Origin: Atopomonas sediminilitoris
GTDB taxonomy: Bacteria; Pseudomonadota; Gammaproteobacteria; Pseudomonadales; Pseudomonadaceae
Direction: 5' to 3'
Assembly: GCF_022601735.1 (NCBI RefSeq)
Contig: NZ_JAKUMM010000008.1
Coordinates: 62,001-126,000, forward strand
Length of the DNA stretch: 64,000 nt
Position 1 is the first letter of the stretch; the number at the start of each line of letters is the position of its first letter. The position numbers and the translations under genes are program-made. The notes under the pieces are model-generated. The model made no database searches. It was not told where the DNA came from and was given only the letters and a program-made list of their open reading frames with translations. Positions 9,667-19,382 of the stretch are shown one piece after another.

Positions 9667-10626
9667 CTACGCGCGCGCCAACGGAAAGGCCAGCACTTGA
9701 TCGATGTGGGTTAACCCCGCGCTGAGCATGTGCAGACGCTCAAAACCAAGCGCCACGCCAGCGCAATCGGGCAGGCCATGCTCTAGCGCTTGCAGCAAGT
9801 GTTCATCCGGCGCGCGCGGGGTTTGCCCCAACGCCTGCTGCTCGGCGCGATCGGCAGCAAAGCGCGCCGCCTGCTCACGCGCGTCGCTCAACTCCCAATA
9901 GCCATTGGCCAGTTCGACGCCGGCGACAAACAATTCAAAGCGCGCCGCCACCGGCCGCCCTTGCTCGTCCTCAATCACCCGCGCCAGTGCCGCCTGACTG
10001 GCGGGAAAATCGTAGACAAAAGTCGGCTGCTGCAAGTCAGGCTCCAGCACATGGCTAAACAGCAAGTGCAGCCAGCCATCGCGCGATAGCTCGCCCACAA
10101 ACGCCACATGCTGCCGTGCACAGGCGGCCAACTGCTCAACACTGGCGCTGAACACATCCAGGTCTAGCTTGTCAGCAAACAAGCGGGCGTAGCTGAGGCG
10201 AGCCACAGCGCTCGCGGGCAGCAGCGGCAAGACCAAGGCCTCGACCTCATCCATCAACTGCGCGCAGTCAAAACCTGGCCGATACCACTCCAGCATGCTG
10301 AATTCCGGATTATGGCGGCGGCCAGATTCACCATTGCGGAATACCTTACACAGCTGCCAGATCGGCCCGACTCCCGCCGCCAACAAGCGTTTCATTGGGT
10401 ACTCGGGCGAAGTCTGCAAGTACAAATGCTGTGCCGTGCCACCGCCTTCCGGCACAAACTGAGTGGCGAACGGGGTTAACAAAGGGTCCGACACGGGCAC
10501 CGCCGACAGCGCCGGCGTATCCACTTCGAGCACGTCGCGCGCACTGAAAAAGCCGCGAATGTAGGCCAATAGCTCAGCCCGGCGCTGCAATTGCGTACGG
10601 GTCGCGGTGGGCTGCCAAGCGCTCAT
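9667..10626 (-). CDS. epmA: Elongation factor P-(R)-beta-lysine ligase EpmA
   Basis: EpmA (also GenX, PoxA, YjeA) is a truncated class II lysyl-tRNA-synthetase paralogue that attaches (R)-beta-lysine to Lys34 of EF-P. The 319-residue length and the absence of an anticodon-binding domain fit. Motif 2 is CKVFRNGESGRRHNPEFSMLEWYRPG; motif 3 is GVALGFERLHML. It lies directly downstream of efp on the same strand (18-base gap), with epmB divergent, so all three core genes of the modification are together. Confidence 0.95.
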   Translation of the reverse strand: MSAWQPTATRTQLQRRAELLAYIRGFFSARDVLEVDTPALSAVPVSDPLLTPFATQFVPEGGGTAQHLYLQTSPEYPMKRLLAAGVGPIWQLCKVFRNGESGRRHNPEFSMLEWYRPGFDCAQLMDEVEALVLPLLPASAVARLSYARLFADKLDLDVFSASVEQLAACARQHVAFVGELSRDGWLHLLFSHVLEPDLQQPTFVYDFPASQAALARVIEDEQGRPVAARFELFVAGVELANGYWELSDAREQAARFAADRAEQQALGQTPRAPDEHLLQALEHGLPDCAGVALGFERLHMLSAGLTHIDQVLAFPLARA

Positions 10627-10644
10627 GCTGGCTCCTTTAGCGTT

Positions 10645-11217
10645 TTAGGCTGAGGCGCGGCTGACATACTCGCCGCTGCGCGTATCGACCTTGAGCACAT
10701 CGCCAATCTCAATAAACAACGGCACCTTAACCACCGCCCCCGTGCTCAAGGTGGCCGGCTTGTTACCGCCTTGCGCGGTATCGCCACGCACACCGGGGTC
10801 GGTTTCGGTCACCGGCAGCTCAACAAAATTCGGCGGCTGCACGGCAATCGGCGCGTTGTTGAATAAGGTGACTTGGTAGACATCCTGCTCCTTCATCCAC
10901 ACGTGGCTGTCGCCCAGCGCTTTCGCGTCGGCCGCGTATTGCTCAAACGAGCCATCGGTGAGCATGAAGTGCCAAAACTCGCCGTCGTTGTAGAGGTACT
11001 CCATGTCCAAATCCATGACATCGGCGCCCTCTAGTGACTCACCAGACTTGAACGTGCGCTCCCATACGCGGCCGCTCATGAGATTGCGAACTTTGACGCG
11101 ATTGAAGGCTTGCCCCTTGCCCGGTTTGACAAACTCATTGTCCAGAATGGCGCACGGGTCGCCCTCTAGCATCACCTTGAGGCCACTCTTAAATTCGTTG
11201 GTAGAATAATTAGGCAT
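10645..11217 (-). CDS. efp: Translation elongation factor P, lysine type
   Basis: EF-P relieves ribosome stalling at polyproline stretches. It is 190 residues from ATG 11215-11217 ([10 protein letters not shown]); the upstream extension is not family-like. The modification loop reads KPGKGQAF with Lys34, the residue beta-lysylated in E. coli. The rhamnosylated EF-Ps of typical Pseudomonas have an Arg at this position. The C-terminal OB folds include [19 protein letters not shown] and GEYVSRASA. It is divergent from epmB by 62 bases and followed by epmA. Confidence 0.97.
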   Translation of the reverse strand: MPNYSTNEFKSGLKVMLEGDPCAILDNEFVKPGKGQAFNRVKVRNLMSGRVWERTFKSGESLEGADVMDLDMEYLYNDGEFWHFMLTDGSFEQYAADAKALGDSHVWMKEQDVYQVTLFNNAPIAVQPPNFVELPVTETDPGVRGDTAQGGNKPATLSTGAVVKVPLFIEIGDVLKVDTRSGEYVSRASA

Positions 11218-11279
11218 GTTTGGCTCACTCTGCAAAATCAGTGGGTTACGCACACTCTCTCGGTGCACCAAGGTCTTAC

Positions 11280-12290
11280 ATGATACCCATAGCCACCCGC
11301 GCAATTGAACCGCACACCTGGCAACAGCAGCTCAGTGACGCCGTCACCGACCCCGCCGAACTGCTGCACTTGCTTGAGCTAGAGCCGCACTGGCTAGCGC
11401 CTGCCGAGCGCGCCGCCAAGCTGTTTGCCCTGCGTGTGCCGCGTGGTTTTATTGCGCGCATGCAGCGCGGCAACCCGCATGATCCACTGCTGCGCCAAGT
11501 ACTGCCGCTGGCCGAAGAACATATCAGTACGGAAGGCTTTAGCACCGACCCGCTGGCCGAGGCCGCCAGCAACCCAAGCGCAGGCGTGATCCACAAATAC
11601 CACGGCCGCGTGCTGTTGATTGCCGCCGGTGCGTGCGCCATTAATTGCCGCTATTGCTTTCGTCGCCACTTCCCTTACGCCGACAACCGCTTAAGCCAAA
11701 ACGACTGGCAAGCCGCGCTGGACTACATTACCGCGCGGCCCGACATTCATGAGGTGATCCTCTCCGGCGGCGATCCGCTGGTGAATAGCGATGCACGCCT
11801 CGACTTACTGATCAGCGCGCTGGAAGCGATCCCGCACGTACACACACTGCGCATCCATTCGCGCCTGGCCATTGTTTTGCCGGCGCGGATTACCTCAAGC
11901 CTCTGCGCCCGCTTAAGCCGCAGTCGCTTACGGTGCGTGTTAGTCAGCCACGCCAACCATCCGCAAGAAATCGACGCCTCGGTCGCCCTAGCCTTCGAGG
12001 CATTGCGCCGCGCTGGCGTCACCCTGCTCAACCAAAGCGTGCTACTGCGCGGCATCAATGACGACGCCGAAATCCTGATCGAACTCAATCTGCGCTTGTT
12101 CAATCATGGCGTGCTGCCGTACTACTTGTTTCAGCTGGATAAAGTGCAAGGAGCCGCGCACTTTTTAGTCAGCGACCAAGACGCCGCCGCGCTGATGCGC
12201 ACGCTGCAACGTCGTCTTCCGGGCTACCTCGTGCCGCGTTTAAGTCGCGAGCAGGCTGGGCAACCGAGCAAAACCTGGCTTACCTTTTGA
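11280..12290 (+). CDS. epmB: L-lysine 2,3-aminomutase EpmB (EF-P modification)
   Basis: EpmB is a radical SAM, PLP-dependent enzyme that converts (S)-alpha-lysine to (R)-beta-lysine for EpmA. The protein is 336 residues from ATG 11280 (MIPIATRA); the in-frame ATG at 11220 adds an unlikely tail and would sit on the efp promoter. The radical SAM cluster motif is C119-x3-C123-x2-C126 in [25 protein letters not shown] and [15 protein letters not shown] are typical of lysine aminomutases. The short length matches EpmB rather than catabolic KamA. Confidence 0.94.
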   Translation: MIPIATRAIEPHTWQQQLSDAVTDPAELLHLLELEPHWLAPAERAAKLFALRVPRGFIARMQRGNPHDPLLRQVLPLAEEHISTEGFSTDPLAEAASNPSAGVIHKYHGRVLLIAAGACAINCRYCFRRHFPYADNRLSQNDWQAALDYITARPDIHEVILSGGDPLVNSDARLDLLISALEAIPHVHTLRIHSRLAIVLPARITSSLCARLSRSRLRCVLVSHANHPQEIDASVALAFEALRRAGVTLLNQSVLLRGINDDAEILIELNLRLFNHGVLPYYLFQLDKVQGAAHFLVSDQDAAALMRTLQRRLPGYLVPRLSREQAGQPSKTWLTF

Positions 12291-12469
12291 GCCCAACGCC
12301 ACCTTAGGTAACATCACTAGAAACAGCACCTTAGACCTTAATGCTGTCGCCAAGCCGAAGATAGCTGCACTGCCGGCGACCAACTGCTAGAGTCAAACAA
12401 AAAGTGCGCGACCATTTCAGTCGCAGTTCAGGGTGCCAGCCAGCACCTAGGGGAATTCGCACGAGCATC

Positions 12470-14263
12470 ATGGATAGCAGCAAACCGACCACTTTGTTAC
12501 GCACCCCAACACCGCGGCAGCCGGCACTGACCTTTGCCGACGCTAACCCGCGTGCGCTGCGTAAATGGCTGGACGAGCTACCCAAAGCGAACCTTGGCGA
12601 AACGGCGCGCCTGCTCTACCAAGCCTCGCAAGAAATCAACGACCTGATTTGCCCCGCCGATACGCGCCTGACCATGCTGGAGTCATTACGCGTCGAAGTG
12701 GCCTATGTGTGCGGCCAACTGGAGCGTCATTTTCTTAATCGCAGCGTGGTACTGGATGAGCGCGCGCGCAAGGTCGCCAACCTCTGCCAAGCCCTGCAAC
12801 ATCACTTGGCCAATGGCTACAAACTGCTGGCCAATCAGCTAGAAACCAGCAAAGACAAAGACGCCAGCCGCATGTTGGGCCTAGCCTGTTCGCGCGCAAT
12901 GGCTTGCCTTGGCCAACTGCACCTGCGCGCCTGTCAGTTGTACTGCCCAGTGCCAGAAGGGCTCTGGCAAGACTTGCACCAGCTGCTGCTGCTCGGCGCC
13001 ACCCGCAAGTTAGAGACCCTGCCCGTCAATGACCCACTGCTGGACGGCCTTGAGCCCAGCTTGCTGCAACGCTACCTCAGCATCTGCTTGCTCGCCTGCG
13101 CACGGCCTAACCAAATGCGCCAAAGCGGCATGGAGCGCACCTACATGGCCTTGCTCGACTGGAGCCGGCATGTGCGCTTACGCCAACAGGGGGCCGAACA
13201 ATGTCTATTTCTGGTGTTGCCTCGCCTCGATGCCCCTCCGCGCTACCGCGCACTGTGGCGTGAACTGCCGCAAACATTGCGCCTGGGCATCGACCCTAGC
13301 GAGCTGGCCGATGCACTGCGCGAATACCAATTACTGGCAGAAGACAAACAAGCCAGTTTCCGTCTGCACGTGCCGCGCGAGCTAGGCCCCGACGTTCTTC
13401 AACACTTGCAGCAGGCATGGGGCGCAGTGGCCGAGCGCTCATTTCAGCGCAAACCGGTGCAGCAAAAGCAGCTTGAACTGTGCATCGGCATGAGCGCCGT
13501 GCACTTTTATTTAGGCCAGCAGCGTGGCTTCGATGACATCCTGCAGCACAAGGTCAAAAGCGCCAGCTTTGAAACAGTCAAAGACGTCGACGTCTGGGCT
13601 GGCGCGTTCGATGCCGCGCCCGACGATGACTGGAAGCCAGGCTTTGGCGAGCGCATTGAATACCAGCCCAAAGCTGGCAGCAGCGCCTTTAATCAGGTCG
13701 AAGAATGCCCGCACCAACAACCCAGCCACACCTTAGACGTCATCAACCAAAGCCCCGGCGGTTACGGCTTGCAATGGTGTGATGACGTTCCCGATCAGCT
13801 ACAGGCTGGCGAGTTACTGGCGGCCAATCAACCAGGCCAAGACAACTGGAACTTAGCCGCCGTTCGTTGGATACGCCAAGTGCGTGGCGGCGCCACACAA
13901 ATGGGCATAGAAATGCTCGCGCCCAAGGCGCAGGCGTGCGGCGCGCAGCTGCTGCGTAAAACCGAGCAAAGCAGCCAGTTTTTACGTGCCTTGCTGATCG
14001 CCCCCATCCAAGCCATCTCGCGTCCGGCCACGCTGATCACCCCGCGCCTACCTTTTCAGGAAGGACACAAGGTACTGATCCGCCGCGAAGGCGAGGAATA
14101 TCGTATTCAACTGGGTCGCCGCCTCACCGCCAGCGGCAGTTTCAATCAATTCGAATACCGTCGCCTCGACCAACCTGACATCAACAGCCAAGAGCCTGCC
14201 GGCAAAGAAAAAAGCGGCAAAGGTGCTGGCAACGATTTTGACTCACTGTGGAACACTCTGTAG
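12470..14263 (+). CDS. FimX-adjacent large protein with a PilZ-like C-terminal region
   Basis: This 597-residue protein from ATG 12470 (MDSSKPTTLL) has no known catalytic motif. The first 450 residues are mainly helical. The region about 455-525 contains NQSPGGYGLQW, LQAGELLAANQ and VRWIRQV, then QMGIEMLAP. That pattern resembles a divergent PilZ fold (x-S-x-G-G-x-x-L, then a beta strand ending in MGIE-L). The canonical RxxxR of c-di-GMP binders is not obvious. It is soluble by sequence. It precedes fimX by 57 bases, as its counterpart does in P. aeruginosa, so a role in FimX/type IV pilus c-di-GMP signalling is an inference. The earlier frame start at 12404 has no support. Confidence 0.6.
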   Translation: MDSSKPTTLLRTPTPRQPALTFADANPRALRKWLDELPKANLGETARLLYQASQEINDLICPADTRLTMLESLRVEVAYVCGQLERHFLNRSVVLDERARKVANLCQALQHHLANGYKLLANQLETSKDKDASRMLGLACSRAMACLGQLHLRACQLYCPVPEGLWQDLHQLLLLGATRKLETLPVNDPLLDGLEPSLLQRYLSICLLACARPNQMRQSGMERTYMALLDWSRHVRLRQQGAEQCLFLVLPRLDAPPRYRALWRELPQTLRLGIDPSELADALREYQLLAEDKQASFRLHVPRELGPDVLQHLQQAWGAVAERSFQRKPVQQKQLELCIGMSAVHFYLGQQRGFDDILQHKVKSASFETVKDVDVWAGAFDAAPDDDWKPGFGERIEYQPKAGSSAFNQVEECPHQQPSHTLDVINQSPGGYGLQWCDDVPDQLQAGELLAANQPGQDNWNLAAVRWIRQVRGGATQMGIEMLAPKAQACGAQLLRKTEQSSQFLRALLIAPIQAISRPATLITPRLPFQEGHKVLIRREGEEYRIQLGRRLTASGSFNQFEYRRLDQPDINSQEPAGKEKSGKGAGNDFDSLWNTL

Positions 14264-14320
14264 ATTCTGCCGCCATTTTGCGGCTAAATCGCCCTATCTC
14301 CTTTGTAAGAACGACGGCAC

Positions 14321-16393
14321 ATGGCCCTGGATAAGAAAAAAACTATTCGCCTGCTCATCCTTGAAGACTCGCAAAACGAGGCCGAGCGGTTAGTTAGCTT
14401 GTTCCGTAACGCGGGGCGCGCGACCCGCGTGCACCGCATTGTCAGCGCCGAGGATTTAGAGCAGCAACTGCAACAAGGTTGGGACTTACTGATTGCCGCC
14501 GCGCACAGTGAAGCGCTCGAACCGCAAGAAGCCTTAGCTGCCCTGCGCAAGCTCGACAAAGACATTCCCTTTATTCAGCTGCTGGAAGACAACGAGCCCG
14601 ACCGCGTCACCGAAGCGCTGATGTATGGCGCCGCAGACGCGCTGCCCGAAGGTGAAGACGAGCGCCTGGTTTTAGTCGCCACCCGTGAGCTGAAAAATCT
14701 AGAAGAACGCCGTGGCCGCCGCAGCGCCGAGATCTCGCTGCGCGAAGCAGAAAAGCGCTGCCAACTGCTGCTCGACAGTTCAGTCGATGCCATTGCCTAC
14801 ATCCATGACGGCATGCACATCTACGTGAACCGCGCGTACATGGAAATGTTTGGCCATGACGATCCGGATGATCTAGCCGCCGAGCCGGTGATCGGCCTGA
14901 TCGCCCCAGCAGATCAGGCGCAATTTAAAGACTTTTTGAAGCAACATCGCGGCGAGAACACCGACCTCAAAATCAGTGGCGCGCGGGCCGATGGCAGTCA
15001 ATTCAAGGCCAGCATGAGCTTTTCGCCCGCCACCTACGATGGCGAGCCCTGTACGCAGCTGCTGATTCGCGGCGAAGCGGATAACGCCGAACTCGAAGAG
15101 CGTTTGCGTGAAGCAGCCAGCCTCGACCTCGTGACCGGCCTGTTCAACCGCAACCACTTCTTAGAGCAAAGCCAACAACTGGCTGAACGCGTGGTGCAAG
15201 CGCAAGGCCAGGCGTGCGTTGGCTATCTGCTAATCGACAACTACACCGAAATCCTTGCCGACATTGGCATCGGCAAACTGGATCTACTGCTGGCCGATAT
15301 CGCCAACATGCTGCGCCAACAGTTTGCCGCGCCGAGCTTGCTGGCCCGCTTTGGTGATGACGTATTTACCGTACTCACACCCGACACCACGCCTAAGCAA
15401 CGTCTTGAACACTACACCGCGTTCAGTAACGCCATCACCGAGCACCTGTTTGAGGTCGACGGCCGCACCGTACAAGTGAAGCTTTCCACCGGCTTGGCCG
15501 GTCTGAGCGAAGCCACGCACAAAGCCAACCTGGTGATCGAGCGTGCGCACCGCTGCGCCGAAGACGCGCAACAAGCCGGCGGCAATTGCGTGAAAGCCTA
15601 TGACCCGTCCGTCGAATTGGCCGCCGCAGCCAACCGTGGTGACGTGGTGGCCGCCATCAAGCAAGCCTTGGAGCAAAACAGCTTCCGCCTGATGTTCCAA
15701 CCGGTGATCAGCTTGCGCGGCGACCCGCATGAGCATTACGAAGTGTTGTTGCGCCTGAAAAGCGGCGACGACAAAGAGATGGACACCACCGAGGTGATTG
15801 CTGCCGCCAAGACCGCCAATTTGGCGGAAAAGGTCGACCGCTGGGTGATCCTCAACAGCATCAAACTGCTGGCAGAACACCGCAGCAAAGGCCACAACAC
15901 ACGATTGTTTATCAACTTAAGCGGCCCGAGCCTGCAAGATCCGGGCTTATTGCCGTGGCTAGGCAAAGCCCTCAAGGCCGCCCGCCTGCCGACGGACTCC
16001 TTGACCTTCCAGTTCAACGAAACCGACGCGATTGCCTACCTTAGATCTGCCAAAACACTGACCGAAGGTTTGGCCGAACTGCATTGCCAAGTCGCCATCA
16101 GTCAATTCGGCTGCGCGGCTAACCCCTTCAATACCTTGAAGCACCTGACGGTGAACTTCATCAAGGTGGATGGCTCGTACGTGCAGGAGCTGAACGACGC
16201 CGACAGCCAGCAAGCCCTCAAAGACCTCACCGCCACGATTCATAGCCAAGCCAAGCTGACCATCGTGCCCTATGTCGAAAGCGCCAGCGCGTTGGCGACC
16301 CTGTGGCAAGCGGGAGTGAATTACATCCAAGGTCACTACCTGCAAGGGCCAAGCGCAGGGATGAATTACGACTTTGGCGGGGGCGATGAGTAA
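14321..16393 (+). CDS. fimX: Type IV pilus regulator FimX (degenerate GGDEF-EAL c-di-GMP receptor)
   Basis: FimX controls type IV pilus assembly and twitching as a high-affinity c-di-GMP receptor. In 690 residues the order is a REC-like domain (about 10-125), a PAS domain (150-265), GGDEF (275-430) and EAL (440-690). Both enzyme motifs are degenerate. The cyclase loop is RFGDDVF (GDDVF at 345-349), and the phosphodiesterase motif is EVL at 474-476 in place of EAL, as in P. aeruginosa FimX. The lost residues fit ligand binding without turnover. The order with serB downstream and the PilZ-like protein upstream is conserved. A strong bidirectional hairpin ends the gene. Confidence 0.9.
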   Translation: MALDKKKTIRLLILEDSQNEAERLVSLFRNAGRATRVHRIVSAEDLEQQLQQGWDLLIAAAHSEALEPQEALAALRKLDKDIPFIQLLEDNEPDRVTEALMYGAADALPEGEDERLVLVATRELKNLEERRGRRSAEISLREAEKRCQLLLDSSVDAIAYIHDGMHIYVNRAYMEMFGHDDPDDLAAEPVIGLIAPADQAQFKDFLKQHRGENTDLKISGARADGSQFKASMSFSPATYDGEPCTQLLIRGEADNAELEERLREAASLDLVTGLFNRNHFLEQSQQLAERVVQAQGQACVGYLLIDNYTEILADIGIGKLDLLLADIANMLRQQFAAPSLLARFGDDVFTVLTPDTTPKQRLEHYTAFSNAITEHLFEVDGRTVQVKLSTGLAGLSEATHKANLVIERAHRCAEDAQQAGGNCVKAYDPSVELAAAANRGDVVAAIKQALEQNSFRLMFQPVISLRGDPHEHYEVLLRLKSGDDKEMDTTEVIAAAKTANLAEKVDRWVILNSIKLLAEHRSKGHNTRLFINLSGPSLQDPGLLPWLGKALKAARLPTDSLTFQFNETDAIAYLRSAKTLTEGLAELHCQVAISQFGCAANPFNTLKHLTVNFIKVDGSYVQELNDADSQQALKDLTATIHSQAKLTIVPYVESASALATLWQAGVNYIQGHYLQGPSAGMNYDFGGGDE

Positions 16394-16418
16394 CTAGCTC
16401 AAGGCAAGCCACCAACGC

Positions 16419-16456
16419 TAAACAACACGGCCCGCAATAGCGGGCCGTGTTGTTTA
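16419..16456. terminator. Bidirectional terminator between fimX and serB
   Basis: A perfect 17-bp stem (16419-16435 and 16440-16456) with a 4-base loop aata. The GC-rich core is flanked by TTGTTTA on one strand and by the equivalent on the other. It lies between two convergent genes. Confidence 0.88.
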
Positions 16457-16469
16457 ACAGAAGCGTGCT

Positions 16470-17681
16470 TTATTCGCCTTCGCGGTCGCGATAGCCCAAA
16501 AGATAGAGCACACCATCCAAACCCAAGGTGGAAATCGCCTGCTTGGCCGACTGCTTGACCAAAGGCTTAGCGCGAAACGCCACGCCAAGGCCGGCAATCG
16601 ACAGCATCGGCAAGTCATTCGCCCCGTCGCCCACGGCGATCGCTTGCTCCAGCGAAATACCTTCGCGCTGCGCCAACTCCCGCAACAAGTCCGCTTTACG
16701 CTGACCATCCACGATCGGCTCTACCACTTCCCCCGTGACCCGGCCATCGACAATCGGTAGCTCGTTGGCAAACACGTAGTCAAAACCCAACTTGGCCTGA
16801 AGGTGCTTGGCGAAATACGTGAAGCCGCCGGACAAAATCGCGGTCTTGTAACCCAAGCGCTTAAGCTCATGCAGCAAGGTTTCCGCGCCTTCGGTCATCG
16901 GCAACTGGGCGGCAATATCGGCCAACACCGATTCGGATAAGCCCTTGAGTAGCCCAACGCGCTCTTTAAAGCTGGCCCGAAAATCCAACTCGCCGCGCAT
17001 CGCCCGCTCGGTGATTGCCGCCACTTGCTCGCCAACACCGGCGGCTTTGGCCAGCTCGTCGATCACTTCTGCCTCAATCAAGGTGGAGTCCATATCGAAC
17101 ACCACCAAGCGGCGATTGCGACGGAAGACCGTGTCTTGCTGGAAGGCGATATCCACATTCAGCGCCTGCGCCACACTCAAAAACTCGGCACGCAATGCCG
17201 CTGGGTCCTCGGCTTCACCGCGCACAGAAAACTCGACACAGCCCTTGCTGCGCGACTGATCCGCGCCTAAGGCCACACGCCCAGACAAGCGATCAATGTG
17301 GTCGATATTCAAGCCAAAGCGCGCGGTAATCGCGCTCACGGCATGCAGCTGCTCGGCGGTCACTTGCCGCGTAAGCAGCGTAACGATGTGGCGCGACTTG
17401 CCCTGCCCGCCCACCCAAGCGGCATATTCCTGCTCGCTCACTGGAGTGAAACGCACCTGCTGATCCATCTTGTAGCCGGTGAAGAGCACTTCTTTCAGCA
17501 CCCCAGAGGCCTCAGCATTACTGGGAATTTCGACCAAAATGCCAAACGACAAGGTGTCATGGATCACCGCTTGGCCGATGTCCAAGATATTGGCGCCACT
17601 TTGCGCCAGCACACCGGTAATCGCCGCCGTCAGCCCCGGACGGTCTTCGCCGGTGATATTAATCAGCACTATTTCGCGCAC
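16470..17681 (-). CDS. serB: Phosphoserine phosphatase SerB
   Basis: SerB hydrolyses O-phosphoserine in the last step of serine synthesis. The protein is 403 residues with two ACT-like N-terminal domains (about 1-80 and 95-180; the first starts IVLINITGEDRPGLTAAITG). The HAD phosphatase domain has VFDMDSTLIEAEV (nucleophile Asp), ILSGGFTYFAKHL and VGDGANDLPML. The start codon is GTG (17679-17681), preceded by a good gggag Shine-Dalgarno sequence on the minus strand. The gene is divergent from a membrane signalling protein and convergent with fimX. Confidence 0.95.
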   Translation of the reverse strand: MREIVLINITGEDRPGLTAAITGVLAQSGANILDIGQAVIHDTLSFGILVEIPSNAEASGVLKEVLFTGYKMDQQVRFTPVSEQEYAAWVGGQGKSRHIVTLLTRQVTAEQLHAVSAITARFGLNIDHIDRLSGRVALGADQSRSKGCVEFSVRGEAEDPAALRAEFLSVAQALNVDIAFQQDTVFRRNRRLVVFDMDSTLIEAEVIDELAKAAGVGEQVAAITERAMRGELDFRASFKERVGLLKGLSESVLADIAAQLPMTEGAETLLHELKRLGYKTAILSGGFTYFAKHLQAKLGFDYVFANELPIVDGRVTGEVVEPIVDGQRKADLLRELAQREGISLEQAIAVGDGANDLPMLSIAGLGVAFRAKPLVKQSAKQAISTLGLDGVLYLLGYRDREGE

Positions 17682-17812
17682 GCAGGTTCTCCCAAGGCAG
17701 ATTTAGCGACAGTTTACCTGCAAACCCTGTCGCATCGGCAGCGTTGCGGCTATTACTGCACACAAACGCCCGTTTATACTGCCCAGCAACTTTGCCTTGT
17801 GAATATGCCTCC

Positions 17813-19357
17813 GTGAATCGCCCGCACGCTCCTCGCTCCGATAATGTGTTTGTCATGCTGATTCAGGCCCTGCGCCGCAAGCGCATCAGCCTGAGCTTAC
17901 GCGTGGCAGCGCATAGCCTCTTTTTGGTGGCCTTCGCCTTGCTGATTTATGCCTGGGTAATGGGCATGCAGTTCCGCCAAGCCATGCAGCAACAAGCGGA
18001 TGCATTGGGACAAAGCTTGGTGATTCAAACCGGAGCCTCGGCCACTGAGCTGCTGGTCGCCAATGACCTGCTCAGCCTCAACGTACTGCTCAATAACCTG
18101 ACCAAAAACCCACTGGTGGCGCATGCCGCCATCTACAGCGTTGACAATCGCATCCTCGCTGAAGCCGGTGCTAGGCCGCACGCCTTGATCGGCGAGCCCG
18201 AAGGCTTGTACTCGACCAACATCACCTTTCAAGAAGTGATCGCCGGCTACCTGCGCGTCAGCCTCGACATGCGCCAGTTCTATCAGCCGATGACCATCAG
18301 CTTACAAAGCATGGGCATTCTGAGCTTGATCTTGATTGCCTTGAGCATTTCGCTGTCGCTGCGTCTTGGCCGCAGCCTCGCCATGCCATTGCAAGAGCTG
18401 CGCCTGTGGCTGCGTGACCCCGATGACCCCGCGCCGGGCTCAGCACGCATGGACGAAATCGGCGAACTCTCACGCCAACTGCAAGCCCGCCTCGTGGCTG
18501 CCAAACCCGCACCCAGCGTCGAGGTCGCCTCAGCCCCTCAGCTCAATAGCGCTGACACTGACGCAGAAGAAGACCTCGACGACGACTTACGCCACGAGCC
18601 GCACTGGGACGACGCCGCCCTTGACGGCCCGCACGATGGACTTGAGCAACACGCGCCTGAAGCACTCAACTTGCCGTGGCAAAGCGCCGAAGATGCCGCA
18701 GAGCTTGAAGAGGACCCTGAGCCCGAAAGCTGGCTCGGCGAACTAATCACCCCCGACGAGCAGGATGAGCTGGGCGAAATCCCGGGCGAAACCACCGTGC
18801 TGGCAGTGCAATTAGGCGCTCAAGAGCAATTACGCCGCCTGCCGCGGCATCGTCTGGTCGAGCTGCTGGAACGTTACCGTGGCTCGCTTGAGCGCGCGGC
18901 GCAGCTGTATAACGGTCAGCTGCACACCCTCAACGATGGCAGCAGCTTAATTTTGTTTCACAGCGACGACTGCGCCGAAGACCACACCGGCAACGCCTTG
19001 TGCTGCGCCGAACTGCTCCGCGGTTTGGGCCATGCTTTGCAAGTCGAAGTCGCCGACAGCGGCCTGACCTTACAGTTGCAACTGGGTCTGGCCGTTGGCG
19101 ACAGTTTGCAAGACCTGCCGCAGGGCGAGCTACTGCTGAGCGAAGCCACCGAAGCCGCCTTGGCTTTGAGCCAGCACAGCCGCAACTTGGTGCTGCTGGA
19201 TCAATCCATCAGCAGCGAAAGCGACATTCGCCATCGCGCCAAACTGCGGCCGATTACCAGCCCTGCCGGTGCCTGCTGCGTTGAGCGCCTGCTCGAGCCC
19301 TACCAAAGCCTGCTCGACAATCAACTCAACCAGATGTTTGAGAGCCCCGCCGAATAA
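17813..19357 (+). CDS. Membrane signalling protein with HAMP-like region and degenerate cyclase-like domain
   Basis: This 514-residue protein probably starts at GTG 17813 (MNRPHAPRSD), which resembles pseudomonad homologues from memory; ATG 17855 is the alternative. A first membrane helix (SLFLVAFALLIYAWVMG) is followed by a periplasmic part with LLVANDLLSLNVLLNNLTKNP. A second helix comes next (GILSLILIALSISLSL), with a HAMP-like stretch (GRSLAMPLQELRLWL). A long acidic linker follows (about residues 235-325). The last 190 residues resemble a class III nucleotidyl cyclase fold (TTVLAVQLG, GQLHTLNDGSSLILF, LQLQLGLAVGD) without obvious metal-binding Asp residues. It sits after serB as in P. 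aeruginosa. The input and output are unknown. Confidence 0.65.
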   Translation: MNRPHAPRSDNVFVMLIQALRRKRISLSLRVAAHSLFLVAFALLIYAWVMGMQFRQAMQQQADALGQSLVIQTGASATELLVANDLLSLNVLLNNLTKNPLVAHAAIYSVDNRILAEAGARPHALIGEPEGLYSTNITFQEVIAGYLRVSLDMRQFYQPMTISLQSMGILSLILIALSISLSLRLGRSLAMPLQELRLWLRDPDDPAPGSARMDEIGELSRQLQARLVAAKPAPSVEVASAPQLNSADTDAEEDLDDDLRHEPHWDDAALDGPHDGLEQHAPEALNLPWQSAEDAAELEEDPEPESWLGELITPDEQDELGEIPGETTVLAVQLGAQEQLRRLPRHRLVELLERYRGSLERAAQLYNGQLHTLNDGSSLILFHSDDCAEDHTGNALCCAELLRGLGHALQVEVADSGLTLQLQLGLAVGDSLQDLPQGELLLSEATEAALALSQHSRNLVLLDQSISSESDIRHRAKLRPITSPAGACCVERLLEPYQSLLDNQLNQMFESPAE

Positions 19358-19382
19358 CCGCACCGGCGGGCTGACACACGCG

